Shown: positions 19,582 to 27,810 of the stretch, piece by piece
Layout: the number at the start of each line of letters is the position of its first letter
How positions within the stretch are numbered: the stretch's first letter is position 1
NCBI RefSeq assembly: GCF_043195105.1
Contig: NZ_JBAFWO010000007.1
Length of the DNA: 64,000 nt
Strand: one strand, 5' to 3'
Source: NCEH01 sp002257205
Lineage (GTDB): Bacteria; Pseudomonadota; Alphaproteobacteria; Rhizobiales; Xanthobacteraceae
Position numbers and translations under genes: made by a program
The notes under the pieces: generated by a model
What the model was told of the DNA's origin: nothing
The model's input: only the letters and a program-made list of their open reading frames with translations
Database searches by the model: none

Positions 19582-19705
19582 TTGCGGGTCACCGCGCCGT
19601 CATCCATCTATGACAGACGATTCCGGCAACAGGCGCGTGGCGCGGCCGTCCGCGCGGCGGGCCACGCGCCGCGCCATCGAAAGCAGGGGCCATCGAAAGG
19701 CAGTG

Positions 19706-20836
19706 ATGGAGACCATTCTGACCCATGCGCTCCTCGTGTTCGAGGACCGCATCGCTCCGGGAACCCTGGTGGTGCGCGACGGGCGCATCCACGATGTGGG
19801 CGAGGGGCGCTCCCAGCTTCCGGCGGCGCAGGATTGCGGCGGCGACTACATCGCCCCCGGGCTGATCGATCTGCACACCGACGCGCTCGAAGGCCATTTC
19901 GTGCCGCGCCCGAAGGTGATCTGGCCCGATCCGCGCGCCGCCGCCCTCGCCCATGACGGGCAGACCGTCGCCTCGGGCATCACCACGGTGTTCGACGCCA
20001 TCTGCGCGGGCGGGTTCGACCAGGCGAAATCCGTGCGCCGCGAATTGTTCACCGTGATGCTGGAGGCGGTGGAGCAAGGCGCGCCGCTGTTCCGCGCCGA
20101 CCACCATATTCACCTGCGCTGCGAGCTCACCGACCCCTCCGTGCTGGAGCTTGTGGAACCGCAGCTCGGCCGGGAGCGGCTGTCGCTCGCCTCCCTCATG
20201 GACCACACGCCCGGCACCCGCCAATGGCGCAATGTGGAGCATCTGAAGACCTTCCTGTCCGGTATCGGCAAGAGCGCCGACGAGGTGGAACAGGAAGTGC
20301 TCGAGCGCACCGAGCGCGGGCGGGCGGCGGTGGCGGAGAATCATTCCCGCCTGGCGGCCCTGCTGCGCGACACCGGCATCGTACTGGCGAGCCATGACGA
20401 CACCGTGCCCGCCCATGTGGCGATGGCGCAGGACGCCGGCTGCACGATTTCCGAATTTCCCACCACGATGGACGCCGCCCGCGCCGCCCATGCGGCGGGG
20501 CTGACCACCATCGGCGGCGCGCCCAATGTGGTACGCGGCGGCTCCCATTCCGGCGGGGTCGCCATGAAGGATCTCGCGGCCGCCGGGCTGCTGGACGCGC
20601 TGGCCTCCGATTATGTGCCCGCGAGCCTGCTCCAGGGCGCGCTCGCGCTGACCCGGCAGGGCATCGCGCTGCCCCAGGCCATGGCGCTGGTCACGGCGCG
20701 TCCGGCGCGCATGGCGGGCCTTGAGGATCGCGGCCGGCTGGAAGCGGGCCTGCGCGCCGATCTCCTGCGCTTCCGTCTCGACGGGGAGACGCCGGTGGTG
20801 CGGGAAGTGTTCGTCGAAGGTGCGCGGGTGTTCTAA
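19706..20836 (+). CDS. phnM: Phosphonate pathway triphosphate diphosphatase PhnM
   Basis: PhnM is an amidohydrolase-fold enzyme that removes pyrophosphate from alpha-D-ribose 1-methylphosphonate 5-triphosphate before C-P lyase acts. The product (376 residues from the ATG at 19706) shows 'GDYIAPGLIDLHTDALEGHF' (metal-binding HxD pair in the PhnM form), 'ADHHIHLRCEL', 'SLASLMDHTPGTRQW', 'IVLASHDDTVPAHV', 'ISEFPTTMDAARAAHAAG' and 'TTIGGAPNVVRGGSHSG'. The upstream in-frame ATG at 19610 would add 32 unconserved residues; METILTHALLV at 19706 has AAAGG upstream and fits the family start. DUF1045 and a hexapeptide acyltransferase follow, but phnG-L are not in this window. Confidence 0.95.
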   Translation: METILTHALLVFEDRIAPGTLVVRDGRIHDVGEGRSQLPAAQDCGGDYIAPGLIDLHTDALEGHFVPRPKVIWPDPRAAALAHDGQTVASGITTVFDAICAGGFDQAKSVRRELFTVMLEAVEQGAPLFRADHHIHLRCELTDPSVLELVEPQLGRERLSLASLMDHTPGTRQWRNVEHLKTFLSGIGKSADEVEQEVLERTERGRAAVAENHSRLAALLRDTGIVLASHDDTVPAHVAMAQDAGCTISEFPTTMDAARAAHAAGLTTIGGAPNVVRGGSHSGGVAMKDLAAAGLLDALASDYVPASLLQGALALTRQGIALPQAMALVTARPARMAGLEDRGRLEAGLRADLLRFRLDGETPVVREVFVEGARVF

Positions 20837-20850
20837 CGCATTGCGCTGTC

Positions 20851-20894
20851 GCATTTTCTTCACGCGAACCGGTCTCCACTTCGCTTGAAAATGC
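20851..20894. repeat. Dispersed palindromic repeat of Rhizobiales type
   Basis: A 44-bp element bounded by GCATTTTC (20851-20858) and its complement GAAAATGC (20887-20894), with 'CACGCGAACCGG' inside. I know this pattern as a frequent intergenic repeat in Rhizobiales genomes. It lies between phnM and the DUF1045 gene and may act as a bidirectional hairpin. A more divergent relative is at about 31.9 kb. Confidence 0.6.
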
Positions 20895-20988
20895 TTTAAA
20901 AAATGCGGCGCGTCTTGCGCGGGCGCGGGGCGGCCCTAGTTTGGCGCGCCGTCCGCGCCCACCGCGCCGGTTTTGCATGGGGGATCGA

Positions 20989-21711
20989 ATGTCGCCGCGC
21001 TATGCCATCTATCTTGCGCCGCCCGGCGACAGCGCCCTGTGGGCCTTCGGCTCCGCCGTGCTCGGCTATGATGCCGCCACCGGCGGCGATCTCGCGCCGC
21101 CCGCGCTCGCCGGTTTCGACGCCGAGACTTGGCATGCCCTGACGCAGGAGCCGCGCCGCTACGGGTTCCACGGCACGCTGAAGGCGCCGTTCCGCCTCGC
21201 CGAGGGCTTGGACGAGGCCGATCTGTTCGCCGCCGTCTCCGCCTTCGCGACCGGCTATCGCCCGTTCGAGCTGCCGCCGTTGGAAGTGCAGCAGCTCGGC
21301 CCGTTCCTGGCGCTGATGACGCCCACGCCGGTGCCGGCCCTGCTGGATCTGGCCGGCTGCGCGGTGGTGGAACTGGACGGCCTGCGCGCGCCCCTCACGG
21401 AGCAGGAGGTGGCGCGGCGCCGGCCCGAGCGGCTCACCGCCCGCCAGCTGGAGCATCTGCACCGCTATGGCTATCCCTTTGTGCTGGAAGATTTTCGCTT
21501 CCACATGACGCTGACCGACGCGCTCGACGAACCCACCTGCGCCCATGCGCTCAATTCCCTGTGCGAGGCCTATGCTGCCAGCGGCGCCCATCTTCCGGTG
21601 CCGGTCGCGGAGATCGCGATCTATCGCCAGGCCGAGGCCGGGCAGCGCTTCCGCGCCCTCCATCGCGCACCGCTGGGCGGCGTGGAAGCCGTGCAGGAGA
21701 TGCCGGCATGA
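20989..21711 (+). CDS. DUF1045 phosphonate-operon protein (2H phosphoesterase-like)
   Basis: A 240-residue protein of the DUF1045 family, found in phosphonate (C-P lyase) operons of alphaproteobacteria. It carries two HxT-type motifs, 'RRYGFHGTLKAPFRLAEG' and 'EDFRFHMTLTDAL', spaced as in 2H phosphoesterases, so it may hydrolyse a cyclic nucleotide-like phosphate. A natural candidate is 5-phosphoribosyl 1,2-cyclic phosphate, taking the place of PhnP; that is inference. The ATG at 20989 (MSPRYAIYLAPP) was chosen over 20977 because a GGGG lies upstream. The start of the next gene overlaps its stop (ATGA), so the two are translationally coupled. A palindromic repeat separates it from phnM. Confidence 0.88.
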   Translation: MSPRYAIYLAPPGDSALWAFGSAVLGYDAATGGDLAPPALAGFDAETWHALTQEPRRYGFHGTLKAPFRLAEGLDEADLFAAVSAFATGYRPFELPPLEVQQLGPFLALMTPTPVPALLDLAGCAVVELDGLRAPLTEQEVARRRPERLTARQLEHLHRYGYPFVLEDFRFHMTLTDALDEPTCAHALNSLCEAYAASGAHLPVPVAEIAIYRQAEAGQRFRALHRAPLGGVEAVQEMPA

Positions 21712-22361
21712 GCCCGCAAGCCCCCAAGAAGCTCGGACTCGCGCCGCTGATCCACGAGGGCGCGCAGGTGAGGGCCTCCACGCTCGGGCGCTATACCGAG
21801 GTCGGCGCCCGCACCAAGCTGCTCGAAGTGGACATGGGCGATTATTCCTACGTCGCCAATGATGCCGACATCGCTTATGCCAGCATCGGCAAATTCTGCT
21901 CCATCGCGGCGATGACGCGGCTCAATCCCGGCAATCATCCCATGTGGCGGGCGAGCCAGTCGCATTTCACCTATCGCGCCTCGGCCTATTTCGAGGATGC
22001 CGCCGACGAGGGCGATTTCTTCCAATGGCGGCGCGACCACCATCTCAACATGGGGCATGACGTGTGGGTGGGGCACGGGGCGGTGATCCTGCCGGGCCGC
22101 ACCATCGGCACCGGTGCCGTGATCGCGGCGGGCGCCGTGGTGAGCAAGGATGTGCCGCCCTATGCCATCGTCGCCGGTGTGCCGGCGCGCATCGTGAAAT
22201 GGCGCTTTCCCGAGGATATCGCCGCGCGGCTCCAGGCCTTGGCCTGGTGGGATTGGCCCCACGCGGCCCTGCGCGCGGCGCTGGAGGATTTCCGCAACCT
22301 TTCGATCGAGGCGTTCCTGGAGCGCTACGAGGCCGTTCCGGTGGACGAGCCGCAGCCCTGA
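21708..22361 (+). CDS. Phosphonate-associated hexapeptide acyltransferase
   Basis: A 217-residue left-handed beta-helix acyltransferase of the xenobiotic/DapH-like group seen in phn operons. It opens with 'LGLAPLIHEGAQVRASTLGR', has 'YSYVANDADIAYASIGKFCS' and a loop with 'NPGNHPMWRASQSHFTYR', and ends the helix with 'GHDVWVGHGAVILPGRTIG' (catalytic His) and 'GAVVSKDVPPYAIVAGVPAR'. The acceptor is unknown; acetylation of aminophosphonates has been proposed for phn-linked acetyltransferases of other folds. Its ATG overlaps the DUF1045 stop. The downstream gene is convergent, so this ends the cluster. Confidence 0.9.
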   Translation: MSPQAPKKLGLAPLIHEGAQVRASTLGRYTEVGARTKLLEVDMGDYSYVANDADIAYASIGKFCSIAAMTRLNPGNHPMWRASQSHFTYRASAYFEDAADEGDFFQWRRDHHLNMGHDVWVGHGAVILPGRTIGTGAVIAAGAVVSKDVPPYAIVAGVPARIVKWRFPEDIAARLQALAWWDWPHAALRAALEDFRNLSIEAFLERYEAVPVDEPQP

Positions 22362-22392
22362 CCTGACGTTCCCGCGCACCGGTGGCGGCGGC

Positions 22393-22833
22393 TCAGGCCG
22401 GCTCCACCCGCAGCACCGGGCCGTCCGCGCCCACCACCTTCACCTGCGCGCCCACGGGCAAGTCGGGGCCTTCCACGCGCCAGATGGTGTCGTCGATGCG
22501 CACCCGTCCGGTGCCCTCGTGGATCGCGTGCTCCAGCGTGAACACACGCCCCACATAGCCTTCCGCCCGGCGGTTGAGGAACGGGCGGTCGCTCGCCTGG
22601 TCCGGCTTGGGGGTGATCTGGCGGGCGATTAGCACCGCCACCAGCGCTAGCGCCGCGAACACGATCACCTGCGTCTGCCAGGCCAGCACAACGAGCAGCG
22701 CCACGCCGCCGGTGGCAAGCGCGGCAAGGCCGAGCCAGAGCAGGAACACGCCCGGCAGGAATACTTCGGCCAGCAGGAGCAGGCCGCCGATGACGAACCA
22801 GGCCCAGATGGACTGTTCGAGCAGTTCGCCCAT
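22393..22833 (-). CDS. nfeD: NfeD-family membrane protein
   Basis: A 146-residue short-form NfeD protein: two to three N-terminal transmembrane helices ('SIWAWFVIGGLLLLAEVFLP', then 'LWLGLAALATGGVALLVVLA' and a third) followed by an OB-fold domain with 'RVFTLEHAIHEGTGRVRIDD' and 'WRVEGPDLPVGAQVKVVG'. NfeD proteins work with SPFH proteins in membrane-domain organisation and quality control. The SPFH gene lies 6 bp upstream on the same strand, the standard nfeD/qmcA pair. It converges on the phosphonate cluster with a 31-bp gap. Confidence 0.93.
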   Translation of the reverse strand: MGELLEQSIWAWFVIGGLLLLAEVFLPGVFLLWLGLAALATGGVALLVVLAWQTQVIVFAALALVAVLIARQITPKPDQASDRPFLNRRAEGYVGRVFTLEHAIHEGTGRVRIDDTIWRVEGPDLPVGAQVKVVGADGPVLRVEPA

Positions 22834-22839
22834 GGCCGC

Positions 22840-23823
22840 TCAGGCGTCCCGCGCCGGGCCGGCGGTGGGGCCGGTGGGACCCGCGCGGCGGATGGATTTC
22901 CCATCCTCGCCGCCGAACGCGCCGCGCGCGATCTCGCCGATGCCAGCCAGCGAGGACAGCAGCGCCGTGCCCTCGTAAGGCATCAGCACCACCTTCTGGT
23001 TCGGCGCGCCGGCGAGGGTTTCGAACGCCTTCACGTATTTCTCGGCGATATAATAATTGAGCGCGGCGGGATCGCCCGCGGTGATGGCGGCGGAGAGCAT
23101 CTGCGTTGCCTTGGCATCGGCCTCGGCGAGGCGCTCGCGGGCCTCGGCGTCGCGATAGGCGGCCTCGCGCCTGCCTTCCGCTTGCAGGATCTGCCCCTGC
23201 TTCTCGCCTTCCGAGCGCAGGATTTCCGACTGGCGCTGGCCCTCGGCCTCCAGGATCACCGCGCGCTTCTCGCGCTCCGCCTTCATCTGCCGGCCCATGG
23301 CGGCGACGAGATCGGCCGGCGGGACGATGTCCTTGATCTCGATGCGGTTGATCTTCACCCCCCAGCTCGACACCGCAGCATCCACCACCCGCAACAGACG
23401 CTCGTTGATCTCGTCGCGATGGGAGAGCAATTGGTCGAGGTCCATGGACCCCATGACGGTGCGGATGTTGGTGGTGGTCAGCGCGATGATGGATGTGTCG
23501 AGCAACGTGACTTCATAGCTCGCCTTGGCCGCGTCGAACACCTGGTAGAACACCACCCCGTCCACCGAGACGGTGGCATTGTCCTTGGTGATGACTTCTT
23601 GGGTCGGCACATCATGGACCTGTTCCATGATGTTCACCTTCTGGCCGATGCGGTCGATGAAGGGGACGATGAGGTTGAGGCCGGGATAGAGCGTGCGCGT
23701 ATAGCGGCGGAACCGCTCGACCGTGAATTGATAGCCCTGAGGCACGGTCTTCACGCCGGCGAACACCACGGCGATGACCAGCACCAGAAAAACCAGCGCG
23801 AACGCATTCAGTCCGAACGGCAT
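22840..23823 (-). CDS. SPFH/Band 7 membrane protein (QmcA-like)
   Basis: A 327-residue stomatin/prohibitin-type protein: one N-terminal membrane anchor ('LNAFALVFLVLVIAVVFAGV'), the SPFH domain ('TVPQGYQFTVERFRRYTRTL', 'NATVSVDGVVFYQVFDAAKA', 'IRTVMGSMDLDQLLSHRDEI'), then a long Glu/Arg/Ala coiled coil ('EGEKQGQILQAEGRREAAYR') and a short tail. It forms oligomeric rings at the inner membrane, probably with NfeD encoded 6 bp downstream. The ATG at 23823 has GGGAGA upstream; a longer frame from 23910 is unlikely. It begins just inside a 600-bp gap of repeat-like DNA. Confidence 0.93.
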   Translation of the reverse strand: MPFGLNAFALVFLVLVIAVVFAGVKTVPQGYQFTVERFRRYTRTLYPGLNLIVPFIDRIGQKVNIMEQVHDVPTQEVITKDNATVSVDGVVFYQVFDAAKASYEVTLLDTSIIALTTTNIRTVMGSMDLDQLLSHRDEINERLLRVVDAAVSSWGVKINRIEIKDIVPPADLVAAMGRQMKAEREKRAVILEAEGQRQSEILRSEGEKQGQILQAEGRREAAYRDAEARERLAEADAKATQMLSAAITAGDPAALNYYIAEKYVKAFETLAGAPNQKVVLMPYEGTALLSSLAGIGEIARGAFGGEDGKSIRRAGPTGPTAGPARDA

Positions 23824-24429
23824 GGCGTGTCTCCCGTGCAGCGCCGCGCTCCCGGGCGGCGGGGGGATATGGGCACGCCCATCGCCCTGCCGCAAGCGCC
23901 CGGTGGCCATGCGCGGAACAAACGGCGATCCGAGCCGGCGCAGCGATTCGGACGCGGTTCGTTCCCCCGCCGTTCGGATCGCGGATCGTCACCGTCCCGT
24001 TGCGGGACGGGCGCGCCGCGAGGGGAAGGGCGGGGAACGAAGCGCATCTGGATTGAAGCGGTTATTGAAGCGCCTGCGGCGGCTTTTTGCGCTGGGTCCC
24101 GGCTCGCGCTCCCCGCCTGCGGCGCTGCGCTTGGCCGGGACGCGCTCCGCACCTGCGGTGCTGCGCTTGGCGGGGACGCGCGAGCGGCGCCGCCGCAATG
24201 TTATTCGGACGCGCCGTCCGCAGGCTGAAGAACGTTTCCCGGCCCAGCGACGGCGCGCCGGAGCGCCGAGCCGGGATCCAGGGAAGAAGGCGGCGCAGCC
24301 GGCGAACGCGCCGTGCGCTTTTCGGGGAACGAAGCGCGTTTTTCCCGAAGGCAGCGATTCGCGCCCGGTCTGTTCCCGGCGCGTTCGCGATCAGGGGCGC
24401 GCCGTCCCGTCGCGGGACAGCGCGGGACT
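23824..24429. repeat. 606-bp gene-free spacer with degenerate repeats and hairpins
   Basis: No coding region is convincing here. The spacer holds two similar hairpins, CCGTCCCGTTGCGGGACGG (about 23991-24009) and CGTCCCGTCGCGGGACA (about 24408-24424). Each is flanked by related text (GCAGCGATTCG at 23938 and 24349; GGGGAACGAAGCGC at 24031 and 24327). Between them is an imperfect tandem duplication of about 36 bp, each unit containing CTGCGCTTGGC-GGGACGCGC, at about 24117-24188. The distal hairpin lies directly after the hemH stop and could terminate it. The whole looks like two decayed copies of one intergenic element. Confidence 0.55.
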
Positions 24430-25503
24430 TCAGCCAGCGATCCAGCCGGACAGTTCGCGCCGCACCACGGCTTCGATCACCCGCATGCCCTCGGCGCTGT
24501 CGTTCAGGCACGGGATGGCGGCGAATTTTTCCCCGCCATTGTGGGTGAAGATCTCGGCATTCTCGACGCCGATTTCCTCCAGCGTCTCCAGGCAATCGGC
24601 GGTGAAGCCGGGATTGACGATGGCGAGCCGCTTCACGCCGCTTTTCGCGAGGGCTTCCACGGTCTTGTCCGTATAAGGCTGGAGCCATTCCTCCGTGCCG
24701 AAGCGCGATTGGAAGGTGAGGCGGAATTTTTCCTGCGAGAAGCCGAGCCGGTCGCGCATGAGGCGGGCGGTCTTCGCGCACTGGCAATGATAGGGATCGC
24801 CCTTCAGCAGATAGGATTTCGGCACGCCGTGGAACGAGGCGAGGATCACCTCGGGCTCGAAATCGAGCTGCGCCAGATGCCCTTCCAGCGCCGCGCAGGC
24901 GGCCTCGATATAGACCGGATCGTCGTGCCAGGGCGGGGCGACGCGCAGGATCGGCTGCCAGCGCATGGTCTTGAGCTTGTCGAACGCCTTGTCACACACG
25001 GTGGCGGTGGTGGCGGCGGCATATTGGGGATAGAGCGGCACGAGCAGGATGCGCTCGCAGCCGGCCTTCTGCAGGGCCTCGATGCGCTCGCCGATGGGCG
25101 GCTTGCCATAGCGCATGGCCCAATCCACCAGGATGCGCCCGTCGGTGTCCTTGAGGCTTGCGGCGAGCTTTTCCGCCTGGGAGCGCGTGATGGTCTTCAG
25201 CGGCCCCTCGTTGCGCTCCTTGTTCCAGATGCTCTCATAATCCTTGCCCTTGGGGCCGGGCCGCTTGGTGAGCACGATGGCGTTGAGAATGAACCACCAC
25301 AAGGCGCGGTTCACCTCGATGACGCGCTTGTCCCAGAGGAATTCCTTCAGATAGGCGCGCATGGACCAATAATCGGTCGCTTCCGGCGTGCCGAGATTGA
25401 CCAGCAGCACGCCGATACGCCCATGGGACACCTGCGGATGGTCCTTGGGGAAATGGGTGGCATCGCCGAAGGGGGCGGCTGCGGGCGCGGGGGACGGGGT
25501 CAT
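24430..25503 (-). CDS. hemH: Ferrochelatase
   Basis: HemH inserts Fe(II) into protoporphyrin IX, the last step of haem synthesis, at the inner face of the membrane. The 357-residue product has 'IGVLLVNLGTPEATDYWSMR', 'LVPLYPQYAAATTATVCD', the active-site histidine in 'VILASFHGVPKSYLLKGDPY' followed by 'HCQCAKTARLMRDRLGF', 'LTFQSRFGTEEWLQPYTDKT' and 'PGFTADCLETLEEIGVENAE', all ferrochelatase hallmarks. The N-terminus has about 25 extra residues rich in Pro/Ala. The ATG at 25503 has GGAGAG before it. A small haem-type monooxygenase gene lies 120 bp upstream on the same strand, which hints at joint haem homeostasis. Confidence 0.97.
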   Translation of the reverse strand: MTPSPAPAAAPFGDATHFPKDHPQVSHGRIGVLLVNLGTPEATDYWSMRAYLKEFLWDKRVIEVNRALWWFILNAIVLTKRPGPKGKDYESIWNKERNEGPLKTITRSQAEKLAASLKDTDGRILVDWAMRYGKPPIGERIEALQKAGCERILLVPLYPQYAAATTATVCDKAFDKLKTMRWQPILRVAPPWHDDPVYIEAACAALEGHLAQLDFEPEVILASFHGVPKSYLLKGDPYHCQCAKTARLMRDRLGFSQEKFRLTFQSRFGTEEWLQPYTDKTVEALAKSGVKRLAIVNPGFTADCLETLEEIGVENAEIFTHNGGEKFAAIPCLNDSAEGMRVIEAVVRRELSGWIAG

Positions 25504-25557
25504 GGTCTCTCCTCTTGCGAGGCGAGATGAGGCTTTGCGGGCACAAGGTCAATGCGA

Positions 25558-25587
25558 AACGCAGCCGCTCGGTGCGGCGGCTGCGTT
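25558..25587 (-). terminator. Hairpin between the monooxygenase gene and hemH
   Basis: A 10-bp perfect stem (AACGCAGCCG / CGGCTGCGTT) with a 10-base loop lies 36 bp after the small monooxygenase stop. The run of T after it on the minus strand is short (TTTCGC), so termination may be partial. Confidence 0.5.
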
Positions 25588-25623
25588 CACTTTACGTCGG
25601 CGCGCCCGCATACCGTCGGCGCC

Positions 25624-25947
25624 TCAGGCCGCGTTCGGCGTCAGGGCGAGGACCGATTCGAAGCCCTCGAACTCGGGCGGGCCGATATAATTCACCTTGT
25701 TGGTGCCGGCGCTCGCATGGGCGGCGCGGAAGGCTTCCGAGCGCGTCCAGCCCTCGAAATCCTCCTTGGAGGCCCAATGGGTGTGGGAGGCATAGAGGGT
25801 GTACTCCTCCTTCTGCGGCCCCTTGAGCAGGTTGAAGGCGACGAAGCCCGGCACGGTGGCGAGATAGCTGTCGCGCTCGCGCCACACCCGCTCGAACTCG
25901 GCCTCGGACCCCTGCTTCACCTTGAAGCGGTTCATGGCAATGTACAT
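25624..25947 (-). CDS. Antibiotic-biosynthesis-monooxygenase/IsdG-like protein
   Basis: A 107-residue ferredoxin-like alpha/beta-barrel protein. It starts 'MYIAMNRFKVKQGSEAEFER', has 'YLATVPGFVAFNLLKGPQKE' and 'YTLYASHTHWASKEDFEGWT' then 'SEAFRAAHA', the standard ABM/IsdG layout including the N6 position and the His-Trp pair region used in haem-degrading members. Function may be haem degradation or haem handling, supported by its position just upstream of hemH, but ABM-fold proteins are diverse. The ATG at 25947 has AGGAGA 6 bases upstream; the longer frame to 25977 is not needed. Confidence 0.85.
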   Translation of the reverse strand: MYIAMNRFKVKQGSEAEFERVWRERDSYLATVPGFVAFNLLKGPQKEEYTLYASHTHWASKEDFEGWTRSEAFRAAHASAGTNKVNYIGPPEFEGFESVLALTPNAA

Positions 25948-26119
25948 GCGTGTCTCCTGATCCCCGCGTCCGCCCATTCACCCGCTTGCCATGCGGCGAG
26001 CGGAGGGCGCGGCATCCGCCGCCGGCGGACGCGTCAAGCTAGGGGAGAATGCAGCGGCGCGCGCCTGTGTCCAGCTGTCGCCGCGCAAATCAGAATGGCT
26101 ATAATGAAAGGCTTCCGGA

Positions 26120-26194
26120 TGGTGGGCGCGACAGGGATCGAACCTGTGACCCTCACGATGTCAACGTGATGCTCTCCCGCTGAGCTACGCGCCC
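26120..26194 (-). tRNA. tRNA-Val (anticodon GAC)
   Basis: On the minus strand from 26194 the sequence folds as a complete tRNA: acceptor GGGCGCG/CGCGCCC, D arm with TAGCTCAGCGGGAGAGC, anticodon stem TCACG/CGTGA with loop TTGACAT (anticodon GAC), variable GGGTC, T arm ACAGG-TTCGATC-CCTGT, discriminator A and an encoded CCA (26122-26120). It reads GUC and, by wobble, GUU valine codons. Confidence 0.97.
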
Positions 26195-26214
26195 ATCCGT
26201 TGGAAGGAGGCCTC

Positions 26215-26242
26215 TATATCGGCAAGTTTTAAGCGATGCAAG
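26215..26242 (-). promoter_or_regulatory. Probable promoter of tRNA-Val
   Basis: On the minus strand CTTGCA (26242-26237), a 16-base spacer and GATATA (26220-26215) lie just before the tRNA 5' end. The -35 matches the alphaproteobacterial CTTGnn form; CTATAT overlapping the -10 gives a second reading shifted by a base or two. Confidence 0.5.
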
Positions 26243-26266
26243 GCGTGGACGGCGGATATCCCCCGC

Positions 26267-26629
26267 TCACGCCGCGGCCAGCATTTTTCCGACTTCAAAA
26301 ACCAGATCGCGCAGATGAAACGGCTTGGAGAGCACCTTGGCTTCGCGCGGGGCTTCCACATCGGCGTTCAGCGCCACGGCGGCGAAGCCGGTGATGAACA
26401 TGACCTTCAGATCGGGATCGAGCTCGGTGGCACGCCGGGCAAGCTCGATGCCATCCATCTCCGGCATGACGATATCGGTGAGCAGCAGTTCGAACGGCTC
26501 CTCCCGCATGCGCTCATAGGCGGAACGGCCGTTGTCGAAAGAGGCCACCTGGTAGCCCGCATTTTGCAGCGCTTTCACAAGGAAGCGGCGCATATCATTG
26601 TCGTCTTCGGCGAGCAGGATCTTCGACAC
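26267..26629 (-). CDS. cpdR: Single-domain response regulator CpdR
   Basis: A 120-residue stand-alone receiver domain almost superimposable on Caulobacter CpdR: 'MSKILLAEDDNDMRRFLVKA', phospho-acceptor Asp52 in 'ELLLTDIVMPEMDGIELARR', and 'VMFITGFAAVALNADVEAPR' followed by 'KVLSKPFHLRDLV'. Unphosphorylated CpdR acts as an adaptor that primes the ClpXP protease at the cell pole for cell-cycle proteolysis; phosphorylation by the CckA-ChpT relay turns it off. The C-terminus ends in three alanines, resembling a ClpXP-recognised tail (inference). The gene is divergent from the N-formylglutamate amidohydrolase-like gene, a conserved Rhizobiales neighbourhood, and lies just upstream of tRNA-Val on the same strand. 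Confidence 0.95.
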   Translation of the reverse strand: MSKILLAEDDNDMRRFLVKALQNAGYQVASFDNGRSAYERMREEPFELLLTDIVMPEMDGIELARRATELDPDLKVMFITGFAAVALNADVEAPREAKVLSKPFHLRDLVFEVGKMLAAA

Positions 26630-26806
26630 GCCTTCGTCCCCTTGTTACATGTGCTGCGCCGTCGGCGTCCTGGCAGCAGCGTCCATGGCTTGTTTCGCGC
26701 ATTCGGGTAAATTCGAAGTGAACCTTCTCGCCTCTTTCCAAAACACCGCCGCGCCGGGCATCATAATGCGGGCCGCCGGCTCACCAACCGATCATTTGAG
26801 CCAGCG

Positions 26807-27697
26807 ATGACAGCCTGCCTTGCCGATACCATCGATCCGGCCTTCGATATCCTGCTTCCCGAGGCGGTCACGGCGCCGTTCGTGTTCAATTCGCCGCACA
26901 GCGGGCGAATCTATCCGCGCGCCTTCATGGAGCAGACGCGGCTGGATTTCGATACCTTGCGCCGGTCGGAAGACAGTTTCGTGGACGAATTGTTCGCGGA
27001 CGTGGTCTCCCGCGGCCTGCCCCTGATGCGGGCTCTGTTCCCGCGCGCCTTCCTGGACCTCAATCGCGAGCCCTACGAGCTCGACCCGCGCATGTTCGAA
27101 GGCCGCCTGCCGGCGTTCGCCAATACGCGCTCGCTGCGGGTGTCCGGTGGGCTTGGCACTATCGCGCGCGTGGTAGGCGAGGCGCAGGATATTTATTTTC
27201 GCCGCCTCACGGTGAGCGAGGGGCTGGAGCGCATCGAGACTTTTTACAAGCCCTATCATCAGGCCCTGCGGCGCCTCATCACCCGCACCCATCGCAGTTT
27301 CGGGGCGGTGGTGCTGGTGGATTGCCATTCCATGCCCTCCGGTCCCGGCCGGGAGGAGGGCGCGCGCGCCGATATCGTGCTGGGCGATCGCTATGCCACG
27401 AGCTGCGCCGGCTTCATCACCGATGCGCTGGAGCAGGAACTGGCCGGGCGCGGCTATGCGGTGGTGCGCAACAAGCCCTATGCGGGCGGCTACATCACCG
27501 AACATTATGGAAATCCGGCGGCCGGTCTGCATGCCGTGCAGATCGAAATCAATCGCGGTCTTTACATGGACGAGGCGAATTATCAGCGCGCTGCGGATTT
27601 TTATCGTGTGCGGGCAGACATTTGCGCGGCGATGGCCGGGGTTGTCGCACGCACGGCGGAGGCCCTGACGGGACCTCGGGCGGCTGCCGCCGAATAA
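26807..27697 (+). CDS. N-formylglutamate amidohydrolase-like protein
   Basis: A 296-residue protein of the N-formylglutamate amidohydrolase (HutG2-like) family, which hydrolyses N-formyl-amino acids with a zinc-peptidase-like fold. Key blocks are 'PFVFNSPHSGRIYPRAFMEQ', 'RSEDSFVDELFADVVSRGLP', 'RAFLDLNREPYELDPRMFEG', 'VVLVDCHSMPSGPG' and 'KPYAGGYITEHYGNPAAGLH' with 'VQIEINRGLYMDE', carrying the conserved His, Glu and Asp residues. No histidine-utilisation genes are nearby, so its substrate may not be N-formylglutamate. The ATG at 26807 sits 177 bp from the divergent cpdR start. After its stop comes an 1135-bp non-coding region with two sRNA genes. Confidence 0.93.
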   Translation: MTACLADTIDPAFDILLPEAVTAPFVFNSPHSGRIYPRAFMEQTRLDFDTLRRSEDSFVDELFADVVSRGLPLMRALFPRAFLDLNREPYELDPRMFEGRLPAFANTRSLRVSGGLGTIARVVGEAQDIYFRRLTVSEGLERIETFYKPYHQALRRLITRTHRSFGAVVLVDCHSMPSGPGREEGARADIVLGDRYATSCAGFITDALEQELAGRGYAVVRNKPYAGGYITEHYGNPAAGLHAVQIEINRGLYMDEANYQRAADFYRVRADICAAMAGVVARTAEALTGPRAAAAE

Positions 27698-27810
27698 GGC
27701 ATAAAAAAGGTGCCTTGCGTTTTTCGAATGGCAGATATACGAATTTGCGCACGGGGCGATTTCGTAGAGAGATAGCCCCCGGAGACCGATTGCCTCGATG
27801 CAGTCGGCTC

